A program made the translations under genes and the position numbers. Below, one piece after another: positions 46,701 to 55,670 of a stretch of 64,000 bases of DNA (positions within the stretch are counted from its first letter, which is position 1; every line of letters begins with the position of its first letter). This DNA comes from Tillus elongatus (Eukaryota; Arthropoda; Insecta; Coleoptera; Cleridae), in contig OZ023266.1 in NCBI GenBank assembly GCA_964006375.1, positions 18,980,590 to 19,044,589 on the forward strand. Direction: 5' to 3'. The notes below the pieces were generated by a model, which worked only from the letters and a program-made list of their open reading frames with translations, ran no database searches and had not been told where the DNA came from.

Positions 46701-46723
46701 ATATTATTTGTGAAAGAGGTTAA
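21951..46723 (+). CDS. VPS51: Vacuolar protein sorting-associated protein 51 (GARP/EARP subunit)
   Basis: Complete 740-residue gene in eleven coding exons: 21951-22031, 22088-22222, 22383-22604, 24406-24812, 28743-28940, 28997-29219, 29301-29528, 34880-35026, 35114-35295, 38967-39257, 46615-46723. All introns are GT/AG and codon phases match throughout (2223 nt including stop). It starts with [20 protein letters not shown]; the N-terminal coiled-coil region has [16 protein letters not shown] and [14 protein letters not shown]. Later hallmarks are [78 protein letters not shown] and the end [13 protein letters not shown]. All match animal VPS51 (fat-free; human 782 residues). The protein is a shared subunit of the GARP and EARP tethers acting in endosome-to-Golgi and recycling traffic. 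Introns are either short (56-160 nt) or 1.8-7.4 kb and filled with elements. Confidence 0.97.
22946..24370. mobile_element. Foldback transposon with about 500-bp inverted arms
   Basis: It begins GGTAATCCTC at 22946 and ends with GAGGATTACC-type sequence (CAGGATTACC) at 24370. It is flanked by perfect 8-bp duplications TTTTATTC (22938-22945 and 24371-24378). The left arm reaches about 23450 and the right arm starts near 23885. The centre holds a direct duplication offset by 231 bp (AATGAAGCAATTTCCGTTGC at 23467 and 23698). Open frames in the arms are mirror images of each other and do not look coding. An 8-bp duplication with long TIRs fits hAT-, Merlin- or MULE-like non-autonomous elements; the terminal bases are not hAT-like. 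It lies in VPS51 intron 3. Confidence 0.92.
24918..28660 (-). mobile_element. LINE family E with endonuclease and RT (broken, carries nested LINE F)
   Basis: Minus-strand LINE in VPS51 intron 4. The AP-type endonuclease region runs from about 28440 to 27830 (a GDF-type region, [20 protein letters not shown], then SQHRPIILE). RT follows: fingers at 27160 on ([42 protein letters not shown]), then the palm and C-terminal part 26709-25906 (YTNDLAIA where YADDLA is expected, so the AD of the box is TN). The C-terminal tail resumes on the far side of LINE F at about 25183-25076 ([16 protein letters not shown]). The 3' tail is AAATAAATAAAT at about 24918-24932. Several frameshifts and the altered catalytic box make it inactive. 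The 5' boundary near 28660 is approximate. Confidence 0.85.
25198..25838 (+). mobile_element. LINE family F, copy 2, inserted in LINE E
   Basis: It is bounded by a 14-bp target duplication CTATATGAGAAACA (25184-25197 and 25839-25852). The first one or two bases of the right copy could belong to the tail. It encodes the end of an RNase H domain ([25 protein letters not shown]) and, after a frameshift near 25350, the C-terminal zinc region ([20 protein letters not shown]). The 3' tail is AACCTAACCTAAC, i.e. CCTAA pentamers. It is 5'-truncated. Confidence 0.92.
30555..31440. repeat. Repeat family H without TA array (copy 2)
   Basis: It shares with 62390-62640, in the same orientation, ATTAAACCATAAAC, GAAGCATCAGA, GGGTCTATTTGAAATG and the TTTGACGTTT run. 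Its left part matches the ATATGGGTTTTTGGGG / TTCGCGCTCAT motif found beside other TA arrays. The right part has AAACTGGTCCGATTTTCCTG. The position where the other copies carry (TA)n has only short AT sequence. Confidence 0.7.
31376..31467. repeat. Near-perfect hairpin
   Basis: CCGATTTTCCTGGCTAACGA on the left and TCGTTAGCCAGGAAAATCGG on the right are exact complements around a loop of about 45 bp. It marks the edge of family H sequence. Confidence 0.85.
32231..34775 (-). mobile_element. piggyBac element
   Basis: The terminal inverted repeats are CACATTCACTGCCA at 32231 and TGGCAGTGAACGTG ending at 34775 (13 of 14 match). They are flanked by TTAA at 32227-32230 and 34776-34779, the piggyBac target duplication. 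It carries a broken piggyBac transposase on the minus strand. It sits in VPS51 intron 7, inside an older TIR element. Confidence 0.95.
32679..34573 (-). pseudogene. piggyBac transposase, inactivated
   Basis: It starts at ATG 34573 ([16 protein letters not shown]) with an acidic N-terminal region ending [11 protein letters not shown] near 34360. A probable intron ends at about 34138 (TTTGCAG). The next piece includes [20 protein letters not shown] (about 34000-33940). Then 33844-33518 has [16 protein letters not shown] and [18 protein letters not shown]. In the family the AI-x-E segment carries the first catalytic Asp (IDES); here it is Ala. Later pieces have [12 protein letters not shown] and the C-terminal cysteine-rich region ([16 protein letters not shown]). 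Stops and frameshifts break it up. Inactive. Confidence 0.9.
35358..35390 (-). ncRNA. Hammerhead-ribozyme-like motif 4
   Basis: Minus strand: CTGATG, a shortened stem II (GCT...AGC), GAAAC, GATC, GTC, then AGGTC as in motif 3. Stem II has lost bases, so this copy is degenerate. It lies in VPS51 intron 9. Confidence 0.35.
35464..38035 (+). mobile_element. LINE family A, copy 3 (longest copy)
   Basis: In VPS51 intron 9, sense orientation. It starts within the endonuclease ([38 protein letters not shown]). The linker and RT follow ([43 protein letters not shown]). A stop sits just before QGSA (37078), and the catalytic box reads YVDD instead of YADD. The C-terminal region runs to about 37960 and the 3' end is CTAATAAATTTTAAAAAA at about 38024-38041. 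Stops at 36414 and 37078 and frameshifts show it is dead. Confidence 0.9.
38225..38880 (-). mobile_element. LINE family D fragment with mutated catalytic box
   Basis: Minus strand: [20 protein letters not shown], then LFADGTLIY where FADD/YADD is expected, then [13 protein letters not shown] and [20 protein letters not shown]. It is a Jockey/CR1-type RT palm-to-thumb fragment truncated at both ends, next to VPS51 exon 10 (38967). Confidence 0.85.
39613..39758. mobile_element. Small hairpin MITE with TTAA ends
   Basis: A 146-bp inverted repeat, TTAAACAAAACATAAAGCAG to CTGCTTTATGTTTTGTTTAA, with about 60-bp arms (internal TTATAAAATTTACAA / TTGTAAATTTTATAA). TTAA lies at both ends, as for piggyBac-type or similar TTAA-targeting elements. 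It is in VPS51 intron 10. Confidence 0.85.
40159..41775 (-). mobile_element. hAT transposon 2 (decayed)
   Basis: The ends are CAGTAGCGGCTC at 40159 and GAGCCGCCCCTG ending at 41775. They are flanked by perfect 8-bp duplications ATTGAAAC (40151-40158 and 41776-41783). On the minus strand at about 41160-40900 is a hAT C-terminal dimerisation remnant reading [18 protein letters not shown] with stops. A family H/TA repeat (about 40205-40870) is inside. It is unrelated to hAT 1 beyond the superfamily ends. It is in VPS51 intron 10. Confidence 0.92.
40205..40870. repeat. TIR start, 130-bp tandem repeat and TA array inside hAT 2
   Basis: GGGACGCAGCAAGTGCATTT at 40210 starts it. A block is then repeated twice (about 40260-40390 and 40392-40530; shared ACATATCCACCAAATTTCAT). 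The conserved family H flank in reverse follows (TTTTTTGAATTATCGGTTGG), then 64 bp of TA at 40681-40744, then GAAACTGGCCCCGGATATGG. Confidence 0.8.
41890..42915 (+). mobile_element. LINE family C fragment
   Basis: A Jockey/CR1-type RT piece: [30 protein letters not shown] (intact box), then after frameshifts [30 protein letters not shown] and a C-terminal part ending at a stop near 42915. Broken in at least three places. In VPS51 intron 10. Confidence 0.85.
42905..43045. repeat. Family H left half, truncated at the TA point
   Basis: AATTCACTAATGGGGAAATC, GAGCGCGAAGTAGGACC and CATATCCGGGGTCAGTTTCA, then TTTTTATATGTATATATA, where the array of other copies would begin. Unrelated sequence then starts. 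Confidence 0.75.
43756..45660 (-). CDS. LINE B reverse transcriptase domain
   Basis: A 634-codon open frame. Order: linker ([13 protein letters not shown]), [12 protein letters not shown], fingers ([18 protein letters not shown]), [15 protein letters not shown], motif A ([14 protein letters not shown]), [20 protein letters not shown], catalytic [33 protein letters not shown], and a C-terminal region ending IEKCYY. All palm motifs and both Asp of YADD are present. No ATG near the start of this frame is needed, because it was the C-terminal half of an endonuclease-RT protein. Not a host gene. Confidence 0.88.
   Translation of the reverse strand: MKDIKNKIKKPWNTKGLKVSSRNMRCLHTIRKYAGNNASFIFYFNNYRRIYRRVLKVAKQQYYRQRILRSSNRQRESWSIVNDLSGRHGSHRVTPELDPNHLNDYYCSIASGLIQWRVPWTDPLGFMDDVFVLDTFFFTPVDSAEIHGVLHDFKNKDSIGWDGISVKLLLHLPNWVLEILADAINSSIVTGSFPSSLKMARVILAYKGGETDSPNSFRALSLLPTISKIVEKLIKNRMQVFICKHKILTPSQFGFQPKKGTNDAIFSFLENLYLSLNNNQVAAAVFCDLTKAFDCVDHGILLRKLPTYGFRGTLLEWLRSYLSDRQQSVQLGHVSSEYQHIHHGVPQGSVLGPLLFLLYINDLSMLKIKGHMTIYADDMTILWSIDSVGALECTVAEDMKMIENWFTSNLLTLNVSKTNIMHFKCSLPAVTLAAEELGKESRVRFLGLYIDQSLKFETHINHLCKKLSSGCHALRVVSKSLDKSTSRSVYFSLVESHLRHGICYWGSCAGYLFNSVFILQKRAIRYLCGVSVCDSCRPLFVSERILTLPSLFVLETACLMHGKYKDEIRSVSSRDTRQKNCIPLPIPSTSLLKRSLIYNSKKIFNQIPLNLRRIGDIEIFRKELKEFLIEKCYY
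45687..46541 (-). CDS. LINE B endonuclease domain
   Basis: A 284-codon open frame from an ATG at 46541. It has the AP-endonuclease layout: [26 protein letters not shown] (catalytic Glu region), [32 protein letters not shown] (catalytic GDFN) and SIIDYICTN. The frame stops after EFHD at 45687. The next residues of the family (a hydrophobic [13 protein letters not shown] joint) continue in another frame, so the endonuclease and RT were one protein before a small indel. It would nick target DNA for reverse transcription. Confidence 0.88.
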   Translation of the reverse strand: MVHFTFENTKKKNAKTEFSVVLLNVQSVRNKVDELSLFLDSIGNPEILLLTEHWLKPEECFSVPPYVIISRFNRSCFSHGGTLIMIREDFLECYNFVDVDKYNQLLVEKDFEFSIACCKKLNMYVLCIYRSPTSNSSFFLQKLEMVLSVLPVNSTVILTGDFNLDYLNKASSNVVNLSCMLDSFDLHMLIDSPTRCSQHSRSIIDYICTNVGVNVLDCCIVNAGLSDNEACLCKLSLTDSKRKIEKKRGRVFAPHNYSIFSQLCATNSWDCILNSSDPLSEFHD

Positions 46724-46979
46724 TCACAATTATATAATGATCATAATTTATAAATGTTATACCTACTGTGATCACAGTTTTATGCATTCCTTTTACTGTT
46801 TTATATTACTCATGTAATTTATTGTTTCAATGATTTATAAAAGATATAATACCTATTTTATGTTAAATTGAAAAAATATAATTAAATATAAATGTGAGAA
46901 ATTAATTTGTGTTTTTTTTTTCAATTTGAAACAGTTTTATGATCTTAATACAGGAGAAATGTACAAAAACCCTGCCTTG

Positions 46980-46984
<5 letters not shown>
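46724..46984. other. VPS51 3' flank
   Basis: AT-rich sequence with nothing else recognised. I cannot pick a polyadenylation signal with confidence. Confidence 0.4.
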
Positions 46985-47067
<83 letters not shown>

Positions 47068-48890
47068 CCTCAATGAGTCTCCGATCCTCATCTAATTGGG
47101 CTAAAGAGACAGGCTTAGAATATTGTATATTTGAGTGGAGGGTGCTGTCGTCCACGTAACTGTGAACTGGGTTGGATGTGGTAGAGAGGAGGTCATTGAT
47201 GTGGAGAAGAAACAAAGTAGGGGCTAAAGCTGAACCTTGAGGAACTCCTGCATTAATTGGATACAGTTTAGAGGAATGGCCATCCACGACAACAGAAATG
47301 CTCCGGCTGGAAAGGAAATTTGCTGTCCAGGTACAGAGTTTTGATGGTAGGCCATAGGCCGGAAGTTTATTAAGCAGCGCTGCATGCCAGACCTGGTCGA
47401 ATGCTTTGGATATGTCTAGAGCGACAATCTGGGATTCACAGTGTAGTTCCATAGACTTGTTCCAAGATGGGTGACAAAGGAAAGGAGGTCGGCAGTTGAT
47501 CTGCGCTGACGGAATCCATACTGCCTGTCGTGGATTAGACTGTGTTTTTCAATAAATTTTAGTAATTCGGTCTTTATATACTTTTCCATCACATAGGCCT
47601 GTAGTTGCTAGGAAGCGCTTTGGATCCTTTCTTGGGGACGGGTTGTACTCTAGCAGTTTTCCAGTTACTAGGGAATATGCCTCTATTGTAAGATGTCTGA
47701 AACAGACGAGTCAGGACAGGAGCAAGTTCTGGTGCGCATTTTTCTGAGCACAATTGCTGGGATATCGTCAACGCCAGAGGCTTTCCTGGTATTAAGAGCA
47801 GAGAGCATCTTTCGTACCTTTTTGTTTTGAAAATGATATCCGTCATTTTATGCACGACATTGGGGACTGTTGGTGGTTGAGCATTTGGAGGTGGGTTGAG
47901 AGTAGAATTGCCGGAGAACAACGAGGCAAAAAGTTCAGCCTTGCCCAGGGCGGTAGAAACAATTTCACCCCCTGAAACAAGAGGCGGGAACGTGCCCTTG
48001 CAGAAATTATTCCCAATAGATTTAGCAAAAGTCCAGAAGGGTTTGCTGCCGTTGGAGCTGGAGGGGACTTTGTTTTTGGTGTGGTTATTAAAAGAGTTTT
48101 TTGCCTCAGAAAGAATGCAGACATAGCAGTTTCTTGCTTCTTTAAATGCTTGACGGTTTTCTTGACTGGGATTGTATAGACGCGTTTTGTGACTTTGACC
48201 TTTTCAAGTCTGGCCTTGTCACAGGATTTAGAGAAACAGGGCTTTTGAGTGGCTGAAGAGGTTTTCTGTGTACGTGGAATAAATAATTCCATACCAGCTT
48301 GGATAGTTTCGGTGACGTTTTGTGAGATATCAGAGGGGTCAGGATGAGAGAAGCAGACAGACGCCCATGGAAATGAGGAAAAGTAATCCCACATTTCGTC
48401 CCAGTTCACGGAATTGTAGTGCCAAACGATATGTGGGTGTGATGACTATGTGACCTCGGGTTGCATTGCGCAGGAAGCAGTGACCATGCCGTGGTCTGAG
48501 CGACCGAGCGGTGACTGATATCTTATAGCATTCAGGTTTTGTAGTAAGAAGGAGATCCAAGGGATTTGAGCTGTGTTGGGATACGAGGAAAGTAAGTAGG
48601 TTGTTGAACCATATTGGCTAAAGAATTGCTGACTGCAAAGGCCTCCGCTGCTCTCCCTTGTGGATCGGTTTTTGAAGATCCTAGCCATTCCTTATTATAG
48701 ACATTGAAGTCACCAAGAATAGTGACCTCGGAGGAAGGATATTCAGAAATCAGATGGTCGGTTTTTTCAGAAAGGTAGTCGAAGAGCTGGACAAAGTTGT
48801 TGTCAGAAGGTGACCGGTAAATGCTACAGATGAATTTAGTTGTAACCCTGAGAGAGACTTTGGTCAAGACGAACCAAAAGAATAGTAAGT
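46985..48890 (-). mobile_element. LINE family A, copy 4, 3' end replaced by a TA array
   Basis: Minus strand from about 48880 (endonuclease: [28 protein letters not shown]) through the linker and RT to 47066. The palm ([37 protein letters not shown]) is kept, but the box reads YVDD. At 47066 the coding sequence breaks off into 81 bp of TA (46985-47065). Frameshifts near 47590-47900 are present. Dead. Confidence 0.88.
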
Positions 48891-49522
48891 ATTTAATCTA
48901 ATGCGCCTTATAAACTAACATAGTGACCTCGTAATCTTATCTTTTTCGAATTATCATAATCAACCTTGCTCAAGCCGAGTTGTTAAAAAAAGTACTCTGT
49001 TATTTGCAGAGTTATTGACAATAAAAAAATTGTCTCATCTTTGTCAGGTTGATTGACAATTAAATAAAATAACCTTAATCAATGTAGCATCTGGGAGCTG
49101 ATTATTACTATTAACGGGAAATATCCAATAGTAATTTCGGTTCAAGTATTTACAGTATTGTGAAGAAAATGCTGATGTATCCGACAATTAGTCTTCCGTT
49201 ACTTTTCCGTGCTAGGATCTAAATCATGAATTGCCCGGGTTGCTCCAAATTGTATGTATCAGTATTGCAAGGCGGTGAGCCGATATGAAGCCTGTTCTGA
49301 GGAAACTAGTTTTGAGTAAGTGAGCGCAGAAAGTGGAAAGCAGTTTTGATGAATCTTTTTCAATTGAGTATTGAGTACTACAAAATAAACTAATATTAAT
49401 TTCGAATTTAATTACAAAAACCTGTTTTGGGTTGGGGGTGGCCACGCTCATTTGCGCTTATTGTGAAACCGCCACTGGCGTTGATCAATTACTGCGAGAG
49501 TCACAGGCTCAATGTTTATGTT
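48891..49522. other. No recognisable gene
   Basis: Sequence between LINE A copy 4 and the Gypsy element; nothing recognised. Confidence 0.4.
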
Positions 49523-49840
49523 TGTGGCGGTGGTTCCGACCGCAGTGTTTTAGTCAACACTACCCTATGTTTCTCTTGACAGCTAAAACGTTGCGTTACG
49601 TTATTCGACAGCAAGCTGTCAAGAACTACTATATAAGAGACACCAGGGATCTCTCTCGCTCTCCTCGCTACTAACCGACACAGTGAAGATACGTCTCTCC
49701 ACGCTCGGTCAGTTATCTGTTATGTGCTGTCTGTGATTGTTTTATAGTTAAATGTATAGTTTATTCAGTTAGTGAAATAATAAAGTATATTAAATGTTTA
49801 CGTATGGATTTAATATCAACAAGTGCAATTAACATCCATA
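49523..49840 (+). repeat. 5' LTR
   Basis: 318 bp from TGTGGCGGTGG to CATCCATA. It contains ACTATATAAGAG, a TATA-like box at about 49629, and AATAATAAAG near 49777. Identical to the 3' LTR by eye. Confidence 0.95.
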
Positions 49841-49841
49841 T

Positions 49842-49856
49842 TGGTGACCCCGTGCC
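49842..49856 (+). promoter_or_regulatory. Primer binding site, tRNA-Trp type
   Basis: TGGTGACCCCG follows the LTR after one T. It is complementary to the tRNA-Trp 3' end as I recall it. Confidence 0.7.
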
Positions 49857-49990
49857 GCAAGCCGAAGATGCCCAGCCTGATGTTCCAGCCGACGTCGCCT
49901 AACTTCCACGCACGTGCTCATGCCTACAGAAAACTAATATCTAAACAGGTCAGTCTTTTCTAATTTAAAAATTATCTGATTTTTTTCACA

Positions 49991-50761
49991 ATGGCCGAAG
50001 ATTCTTCAAGCAGCAATATCATGGCAAGGGTTGCAATAAAATTACCTCCTATATGGAGACGTAACGTGAAAATCTGGCAAATGCAGGTTGACGCCCAGTT
50101 TGATATATCGCAGATCAGTTCTGAAAAGACAAAATTCAGTCATGTACTCGCTATACTCGATCCTGATGTCGCAGAGTCAATTTCAGATTTTTTAACCCAA
50201 CCATTATCATCAACCCCCTATTCAGATCTAATGAAACGTCTTTTATTAGAATTTGAAGAGTCCGATAGTCGCAAACTAAATAAACTTTTAACAGAATTAG
50301 AATTAGGCGACAGAAAACCATCGCAACTTTTACGCGAAATGAAGTTTTTAGCCGGTAGTCAGATTGGAGAAAATTTCCTTAAAATTTTATTTCTACAACG
50401 TTTACCAGTCAACGTTCGTTCAATTTTGGCTTTGAGCAACGATTCTCTGGAAAATTTGTCGGTTACAGCAGACAAAATCGTGGAATTTTCCAGAGATAAA
50501 TACAACGTGGCTGAAATTCAGTCACGCGAGCCCGACAAGCTAGCCAAATTAGAAGCGCAATTAGAGAAGCTAACAGCATCAGTCAACGAATTGCGAACGC
50601 GTTCCCGATCTACCTCCCGAGAAAGACCCAAGCTTTCTCGAAACTCCATAACCGCAAATTCCTCAACCTCCACGTGTTGGTATCATGAACGATTTGGCAA
50701 CAAGGCCAAACGTTGCATCCAACCTTGCAATTTCAAAGCAAAACATGTGTCGGAAAACTAA
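49991..50761 (+). CDS. gag: Gag of Gypsy element
   Basis: 256 codons from ATG 49991. The N-terminal half has the Gypsy capsid-like pattern ([62 protein letters not shown]). A Ser/Arg-rich linker follows ([13 protein letters not shown]). The C-terminus has [18 protein letters not shown], a Cys-His-Cys-Cys motif in place of the usual CCHC knuckle. The stop is at 50759-50761. Gag packages element RNA into particles. The frame is uninterrupted. Confidence 0.92.
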   Translation: MAEDSSSSNIMARVAIKLPPIWRRNVKIWQMQVDAQFDISQISSEKTKFSHVLAILDPDVAESISDFLTQPLSSTPYSDLMKRLLLEFEESDSRKLNKLLTELELGDRKPSQLLREMKFLAGSQIGENFLKILFLQRLPVNVRSILALSNDSLENLSVTADKIVEFSRDKYNVAEIQSREPDKLAKLEAQLEKLTASVNELRTRSRSTSRERPKLSRNSITANSSTSTCWYHERFGNKAKRCIQPCNFKAKHVSEN

Positions 50762-53700
50762 TAAGGCACTCCCTCCACGCGGCAGGAGACGAGAGCCACC
50801 TAACACGCCGCCTTTTTATTTTTGATAGACGCTCCAATATGAAATTTCTAATCGACTCTGGAGCGGATATTTCAGTTATTCCACCCACTCACGACCAACG
50901 GAAATTTCAATCGAAACGTACCTTGTATGCTGCAAACGGGACCCCTATTCATACCTATGGCGAACAACTATTAGATTTGGATCTAGGTTTACGCCATAGG
51001 TTCTGCTGGCCCTTCACACTTGCCGATATCAAGCAACCAATTATAGGCGCTGATTTTCTAGCAGAGTTTGCTTTACTTGTAGATATGAAACATAGACGTT
51101 TAATCGATACAAAGACAAACCTCTCTAAGACCGGTGCTAACCCACCACCAGGATTTAATTCTAAAATTCATCTCGTAGACCCGACACACCAGTACTTCAA
51201 ATTGCTACAACAATTTCCTGACCTGTTTAAGGAAACTTCTTCTAGCAACCTTCCAGAGGTTGAGTTCTTCCATACTATAAGTACGGAAGGACCACCTGTC
51301 ACTGCAAAAGCTAGAAGATTGCCCCCGGAAAAGCTAGCTCAAGCAAAGCTAGAATTCCAGCACATGATGGACTTGGGAATTTGTAGACCCTCCAAAAGTC
51401 CATGGTCAAGCCCCCTCCACATGGTGCAAAAAAAGGATGGCTCATGGAGACCATGTGGGGATTACCGAGCACTAAACGCTAAAACAATCCCAGACAAATA
51501 TCCCATTCCAAATTTGCAGGATTTTAATGCCCAGTTAGAAGGCAAACGTATTTTTTCAAAATTAGATATCATTCGCGCTTTCCATCACATCCCAGTAGCA
51601 CCTCAAGATATTCCCAAAACAGCAGTCATAACTCCATTTGGGTTATTCGAATTTATTAAAACCCCATTTGGCCTTCGTAATTCAGCACAAACATTTCAAA
51701 GATATTTACATTCAATTTTAAGACATCTTGACTTTGCCTACTCCTATCTTGACGATATTCTCGTTGCATCAGCCTCTGAAAAAGAACATCAAGAGCATCT
51801 AGCAAAACTTTTTCAGACACTTCAAGACAACGGCATCCGTATCAATTCATCTAAATGTGAATTCGGAGTGGCCGAAATTTCATTTTTAGGTTTTCGTGTA
51901 AATAAATCTGGATTATTTCCACTTCCTGAACGCATCAAAGCTATTACCGACCTACCTCTTCCCGATACCATTGAAAAACTCAGAAGATTTCTAGGCCTCA
52001 TAAATTTCTACCGTCGTTCTCTTCCACGTGCTGCGGAAATTCAGCAACCACTATTCGACCTCTGCCAGAATCCCAAAAAACGCGACAAACGTAAAATCGA
52101 GTGGACTCCTCAGACTCGAGAAGCATTCGAACGTTTGAAAGAGGCACTAAAAAACGCTACACTAATAGCTCATCCGTCTTCTTCGCTACCACTGATTCTC
52201 CATGTCGATGCTTCTGATTATGCCGTAGGCGCTTCCCTCCAACAATTACGTGATCAAACACTAGAACCCCTAGGTTTCTACTCTAAAAAGCTTACTTCAG
52301 CCCAAAAATCTTACAGCACCTACGATCGCGAACTTCTAGCTGCTTATCAGGCAGTTAAATACTTTAGATATACCCTAGAAGGTCGCCATTTCACCATTTA
52401 TACGGACCACAAACCTTTGACATACGCTTTTGAACAACGCGTCGATAAAGCATCTCCAAGGCAACTACGACATTTAGACTTCCTAGGTCAATTTACCACA
52501 GACATTCGCTACATACCAGGTCCTACAAACATTCCCGCAGACTATTGTTCTCGCATTGAAACAATTTCACTTTCTTCCACTGTGTCACTCCAAGAAATTG
52601 CGCAAGCTCAGTCATCTTGTGAGGAACTCAAACACCTTCTGCAGTCTAAATCTTCCTCATACAAATTTCAAAACATGCCTCTTGACAACGGAATGAATCT
52701 TATTTGCGATTCTTCTTCAAAGAAACTTCGCCCATTCATTCCGCTCAAATTTCGCCGAAAGATTTTCGATTCTATCCACAATTTATCTCACCCAGGCATA
52801 TCAGCTTCAGTCGATCTGGTCCAGGATAGATTTTGTTGGCCCAAATTGAAACGCGATGTATCTCTTTGGTCTAAAACTTGCATTCCCTGCCAGAAAGTCA
52901 AGATATGGAGACACACTTCCAGTGCCATTGGACAATACACCCCAGCCATGAGAAGATTCTCGCATATAAATGTTGACATTGTGGGACCATTACCACTATC
53001 ACAAGGTCAACGCTATCTGTTAACAATAATAGACAGATTTTCTCGATGGCCCGAAGCAATTCCATTGTCAGATATTACAGCAGAAACAGTAGCGAACACT
53101 ATTTTATCATGCTGGATCTCTCGTTTCGGTGTTCCGCAATACATCACCACAGACAGAGGTAAACAATTCGATTGCCACCTTTTCACACACCTCACTAAAA
53201 CACTAGGTGCAGACCACATCAAGACCACAGCTTACCACCCAGCAGCAAATGGTGTAATCGAGAGATGGCATAGAGTTCTGAAACAGGCCTTGAAAGCTCA
53301 TATGGACGAAAACTGGGTCGCTAAATTGCCAATTGTGTTACTAGGACTCAGATCGTACATAATTCCAGAATATCGCTCAACACCCGCTGAAATAGTCTAT
53401 GGAGAATCAATCAAACTTCCCACCGACTTTTTCAACAGCACACAAGCTCATGATGTTCCACCACTTATATCTCAGCTGAAAGAAGACATAAGGAAACTTC
53501 GACCAGTACCTTTTAAACACCATACTGCAAAAAAGGTATTTGTCCATCCTAAGCTTATGGAAGCTCCTTTTGTTTTTGTTCGCATTGATATTCCGCGAAA
53601 AACTCTCGAACCAGTTTATGACGGCCCCTTTGAAGTGTTATCCCGAACTGACAAAGTCTTCAAAATCAAGAAATCACACGGAGAAGAGACAATTTCTGTT

Positions 53701-53934
53701 GACCGTCTTAAACCCGCATTCATTCTTTGTGATAACGAACAGACAACTTTCCACCCTCAGAGACATCCTAGTGAAACTGAAAGTGACAGTGAAAGTCCAA
53801 CACCTAGTGAAACTGAAAGTGACAGTGAAAGTCCAACACCCAGTGAAACTGAAAGTGACAGTGAAGTTCCCGTTCCCGTTCAAACTACACGCCATGGACG
53901 TAGAGTTCGATTTCCACGAAGATACTTGAACTAA
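50713..53934 (+). CDS. pol: Pol of Gypsy element (protease, RT, RNase H, integrase)
   Basis: An open frame of 1073 codons in -1 relative to Gag, overlapping its last 49 nt. It lacks its own ATG there, so expression presumably needs ribosomal frameshifting near the Gag stop. Rough residue positions: protease LIDSGADIS about 46; RT with [20 protein letters not shown] about 240 and YLDD about 345; RNase [11 protein letters not shown] about 497 and YTDHKPL about 575; integrase zinc finger H-H-C-C about 690-727; integrase catalytic D in NVDIVGPL about 754, D in TTDRGKQF about 812, E in NGVIERWH about 849; GPF chromodomain-like module [10 protein letters not shown] about 965. The C-terminus has three 12-residue repeats ([12 protein letters not shown] type). 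No disabling change was seen. Confidence 0.95.
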   Translation: MHPTLQFQSKTCVGKLIRHSLHAAGDESHLTRRLFIFDRRSNMKFLIDSGADISVIPPTHDQRKFQSKRTLYAANGTPIHTYGEQLLDLDLGLRHRFCWPFTLADIKQPIIGADFLAEFALLVDMKHRRLIDTKTNLSKTGANPPPGFNSKIHLVDPTHQYFKLLQQFPDLFKETSSSNLPEVEFFHTISTEGPPVTAKARRLPPEKLAQAKLEFQHMMDLGICRPSKSPWSSPLHMVQKKDGSWRPCGDYRALNAKTIPDKYPIPNLQDFNAQLEGKRIFSKLDIIRAFHHIPVAPQDIPKTAVITPFGLFEFIKTPFGLRNSAQTFQRYLHSILRHLDFAYSYLDDILVASASEKEHQEHLAKLFQTLQDNGIRINSSKCEFGVAEISFLGFRVNKSGLFPLPERIKAITDLPLPDTIEKLRRFLGLINFYRRSLPRAAEIQQPLFDLCQNPKKRDKRKIEWTPQTREAFERLKEALKNATLIAHPSSSLPLILHVDASDYAVGASLQQLRDQTLEPLGFYSKKLTSAQKSYSTYDRELLAAYQAVKYFRYTLEGRHFTIYTDHKPLTYAFEQRVDKASPRQLRHLDFLGQFTTDIRYIPGPTNIPADYCSRIETISLSSTVSLQEIAQAQSSCEELKHLLQSKSSSYKFQNMPLDNGMNLICDSSSKKLRPFIPLKFRRKIFDSIHNLSHPGISASVDLVQDRFCWPKLKRDVSLWSKTCIPCQKVKIWRHTSSAIGQYTPAMRRFSHINVDIVGPLPLSQGQRYLLTIIDRFSRWPEAIPLSDITAETVANTILSCWISRFGVPQYITTDRGKQFDCHLFTHLTKTLGADHIKTTAYHPAANGVIERWHRVLKQALKAHMDENWVAKLPIVLLGLRSYIIPEYRSTPAEIVYGESIKLPTDFFNSTQAHDVPPLISQLKEDIRKLRPVPFKHHTAKKVFVHPKLMEAPFVFVRIDIPRKTLEPVYDGPFEVLSRTDKVFKIKKSHGEETISVDRLKPAFILCDNEQTTFHPQRHPSETESDSESPTPSETESDSESPTPSETESDSEVPVPVQTTRHGRRVRFPRRYLN

Positions 53935-53948
53935 TAGCGTTGCCACTG

Positions 53949-53959
53949 AGAGGGGAGTA
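53949..53959 (+). promoter_or_regulatory. Polypurine tract
   Basis: GAGAGGGGAGTA lies directly before the 3' LTR, the expected plus-strand primer. Confidence 0.75.
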
Positions 53960-54277
53960 TGTGGCGGTGGTTCCGACCGCAGTGTTTTAGTCAACACTAC
54001 CCTATGTTTCTCTTGACAGCTAAAACGTTGCGTTACGTTATTCGACAGCAAGCTGTCAAGAACTACTATATAAGAGACACCAGGGATCTCTCTCGCTCTC
54101 CTCGCTACTAACCGACACAGTGAAGATACGTCTCTCCACGCTCGGTCAGTTATCTGTTATGTGCTGTCTGTGATTGTTTTATAGTTAAATGTATAGTTTA
54201 TTCAGTTAGTGAAATAATAAAGTATATTAAATGTTTACGTATGGATTTAATATCAACAAGTGCAATTAACATCCATA
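53960..54277 (+). repeat. 3' LTR
   Basis: 318 bp, identical by eye to the 5' LTR, followed by the ATGTT target duplication. Confidence 0.95.
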
Positions 54278-54289
54278 ATGTTCCAGATC

Positions 54290-54690
<401 letters not shown>

Positions 54691-55670
54691 AAAAAAAGTA
54701 AAGAAAATTTTGAAAACAATATTTTTATGAAATATTGGAGTGATTCGAATGAACATTTGCACATATATAGGAGACGTGATAATATATATAATTGTTAACC
54801 AAAATTCGCTTTAAATGGCCCACGAGAAAAGGAGTTATTCGAAAATAAAGATGTTAAAGTAATAAATAGTCTAAGATATCACTTCGATTTACATGAGGCA
54901 TTTCACACGGTGAATGTTTTCAAGCATGGTTAGACGGTGAATGTGCTATTCTGAGTACATAATTCAAAATCGACCACGTCACCTGACAATTAAATATAAA
55001 CGAACCGGGTTGCCAGATATAATAAAATTTCATTTGAATCTTAAAATGTAAAACATATGGTCATAACACATATTTGTACTACTTATTGATGACAAATAAA
55101 AGTTCACAATAAATTAATCCATCCATTAAATGTCGTTTAATATTCATAAATGTTGAGTGACCAATTCTTCGTCTTATTTTCAAAAAATAATTACAATCTA
55201 ATTTGTACAATATGACATCGTTGCATGCGATGACAGCACAGTGCGAGCTGCGTCAAGACCTAACGTTAACAAACATTCAACATGGGCATCTTATTTATAT
55301 TCTTATTAAAACAGAAATCTTATTTTACATTTTTATTATTATTTAAACAGATAATGTGGGACGCTAAAATATTTATATGTTATAAATGGTAAGTAAAATA
55401 TTACTTAAATAACTTTCACTAATAACTAACCAAGGTATTTGTTTTTATTATTTGCTTATAGGTTATGTTATAAACTTAAAGTTGAAACTGTATATTGTAT
55501 AGTGATAATCTTCTTATCTTTAAGTTAGTGCTGTTTTGGAAAAACGCAATGCACCCGTTTTATAAAAGCGATAAAAGATACAAAGACGAAAGACACTTGC
55601 TCAAACAATAAATTCAAATTCCTAAACATTATTTTTTTGTTATTAAGTAAAATAAAATTAATTTACATAT
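54691..55670. other. No recognisable gene or element
   Basis: AT-rich sequence with no coding pattern. It may include old H-type repeat sequence at its start. Confidence 0.35.

Larger units (their letters stand above)
49523..54277 (+). mobile_element. Intact Ty3/Gypsy LTR retrotransposon (CsRn1-like)
   Basis: A 4755-bp element with two 318-bp LTRs that I read as identical, flanked by the 5-bp duplication ATGTT (49518-49522 and 54278-54282). The primer site TGGTGACCCCG (49842-49852) fits the 3' end of tRNA-Trp. Gag and Pol are open; Pol is in the -1 frame. There is no env. The tRNA-Trp primer and the Cys-His-Cys-Cys Gag motif are those I know from CsRn1-type Gypsy elements. The clade call is from these hallmarks, not a tree. 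Confidence 0.95.
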
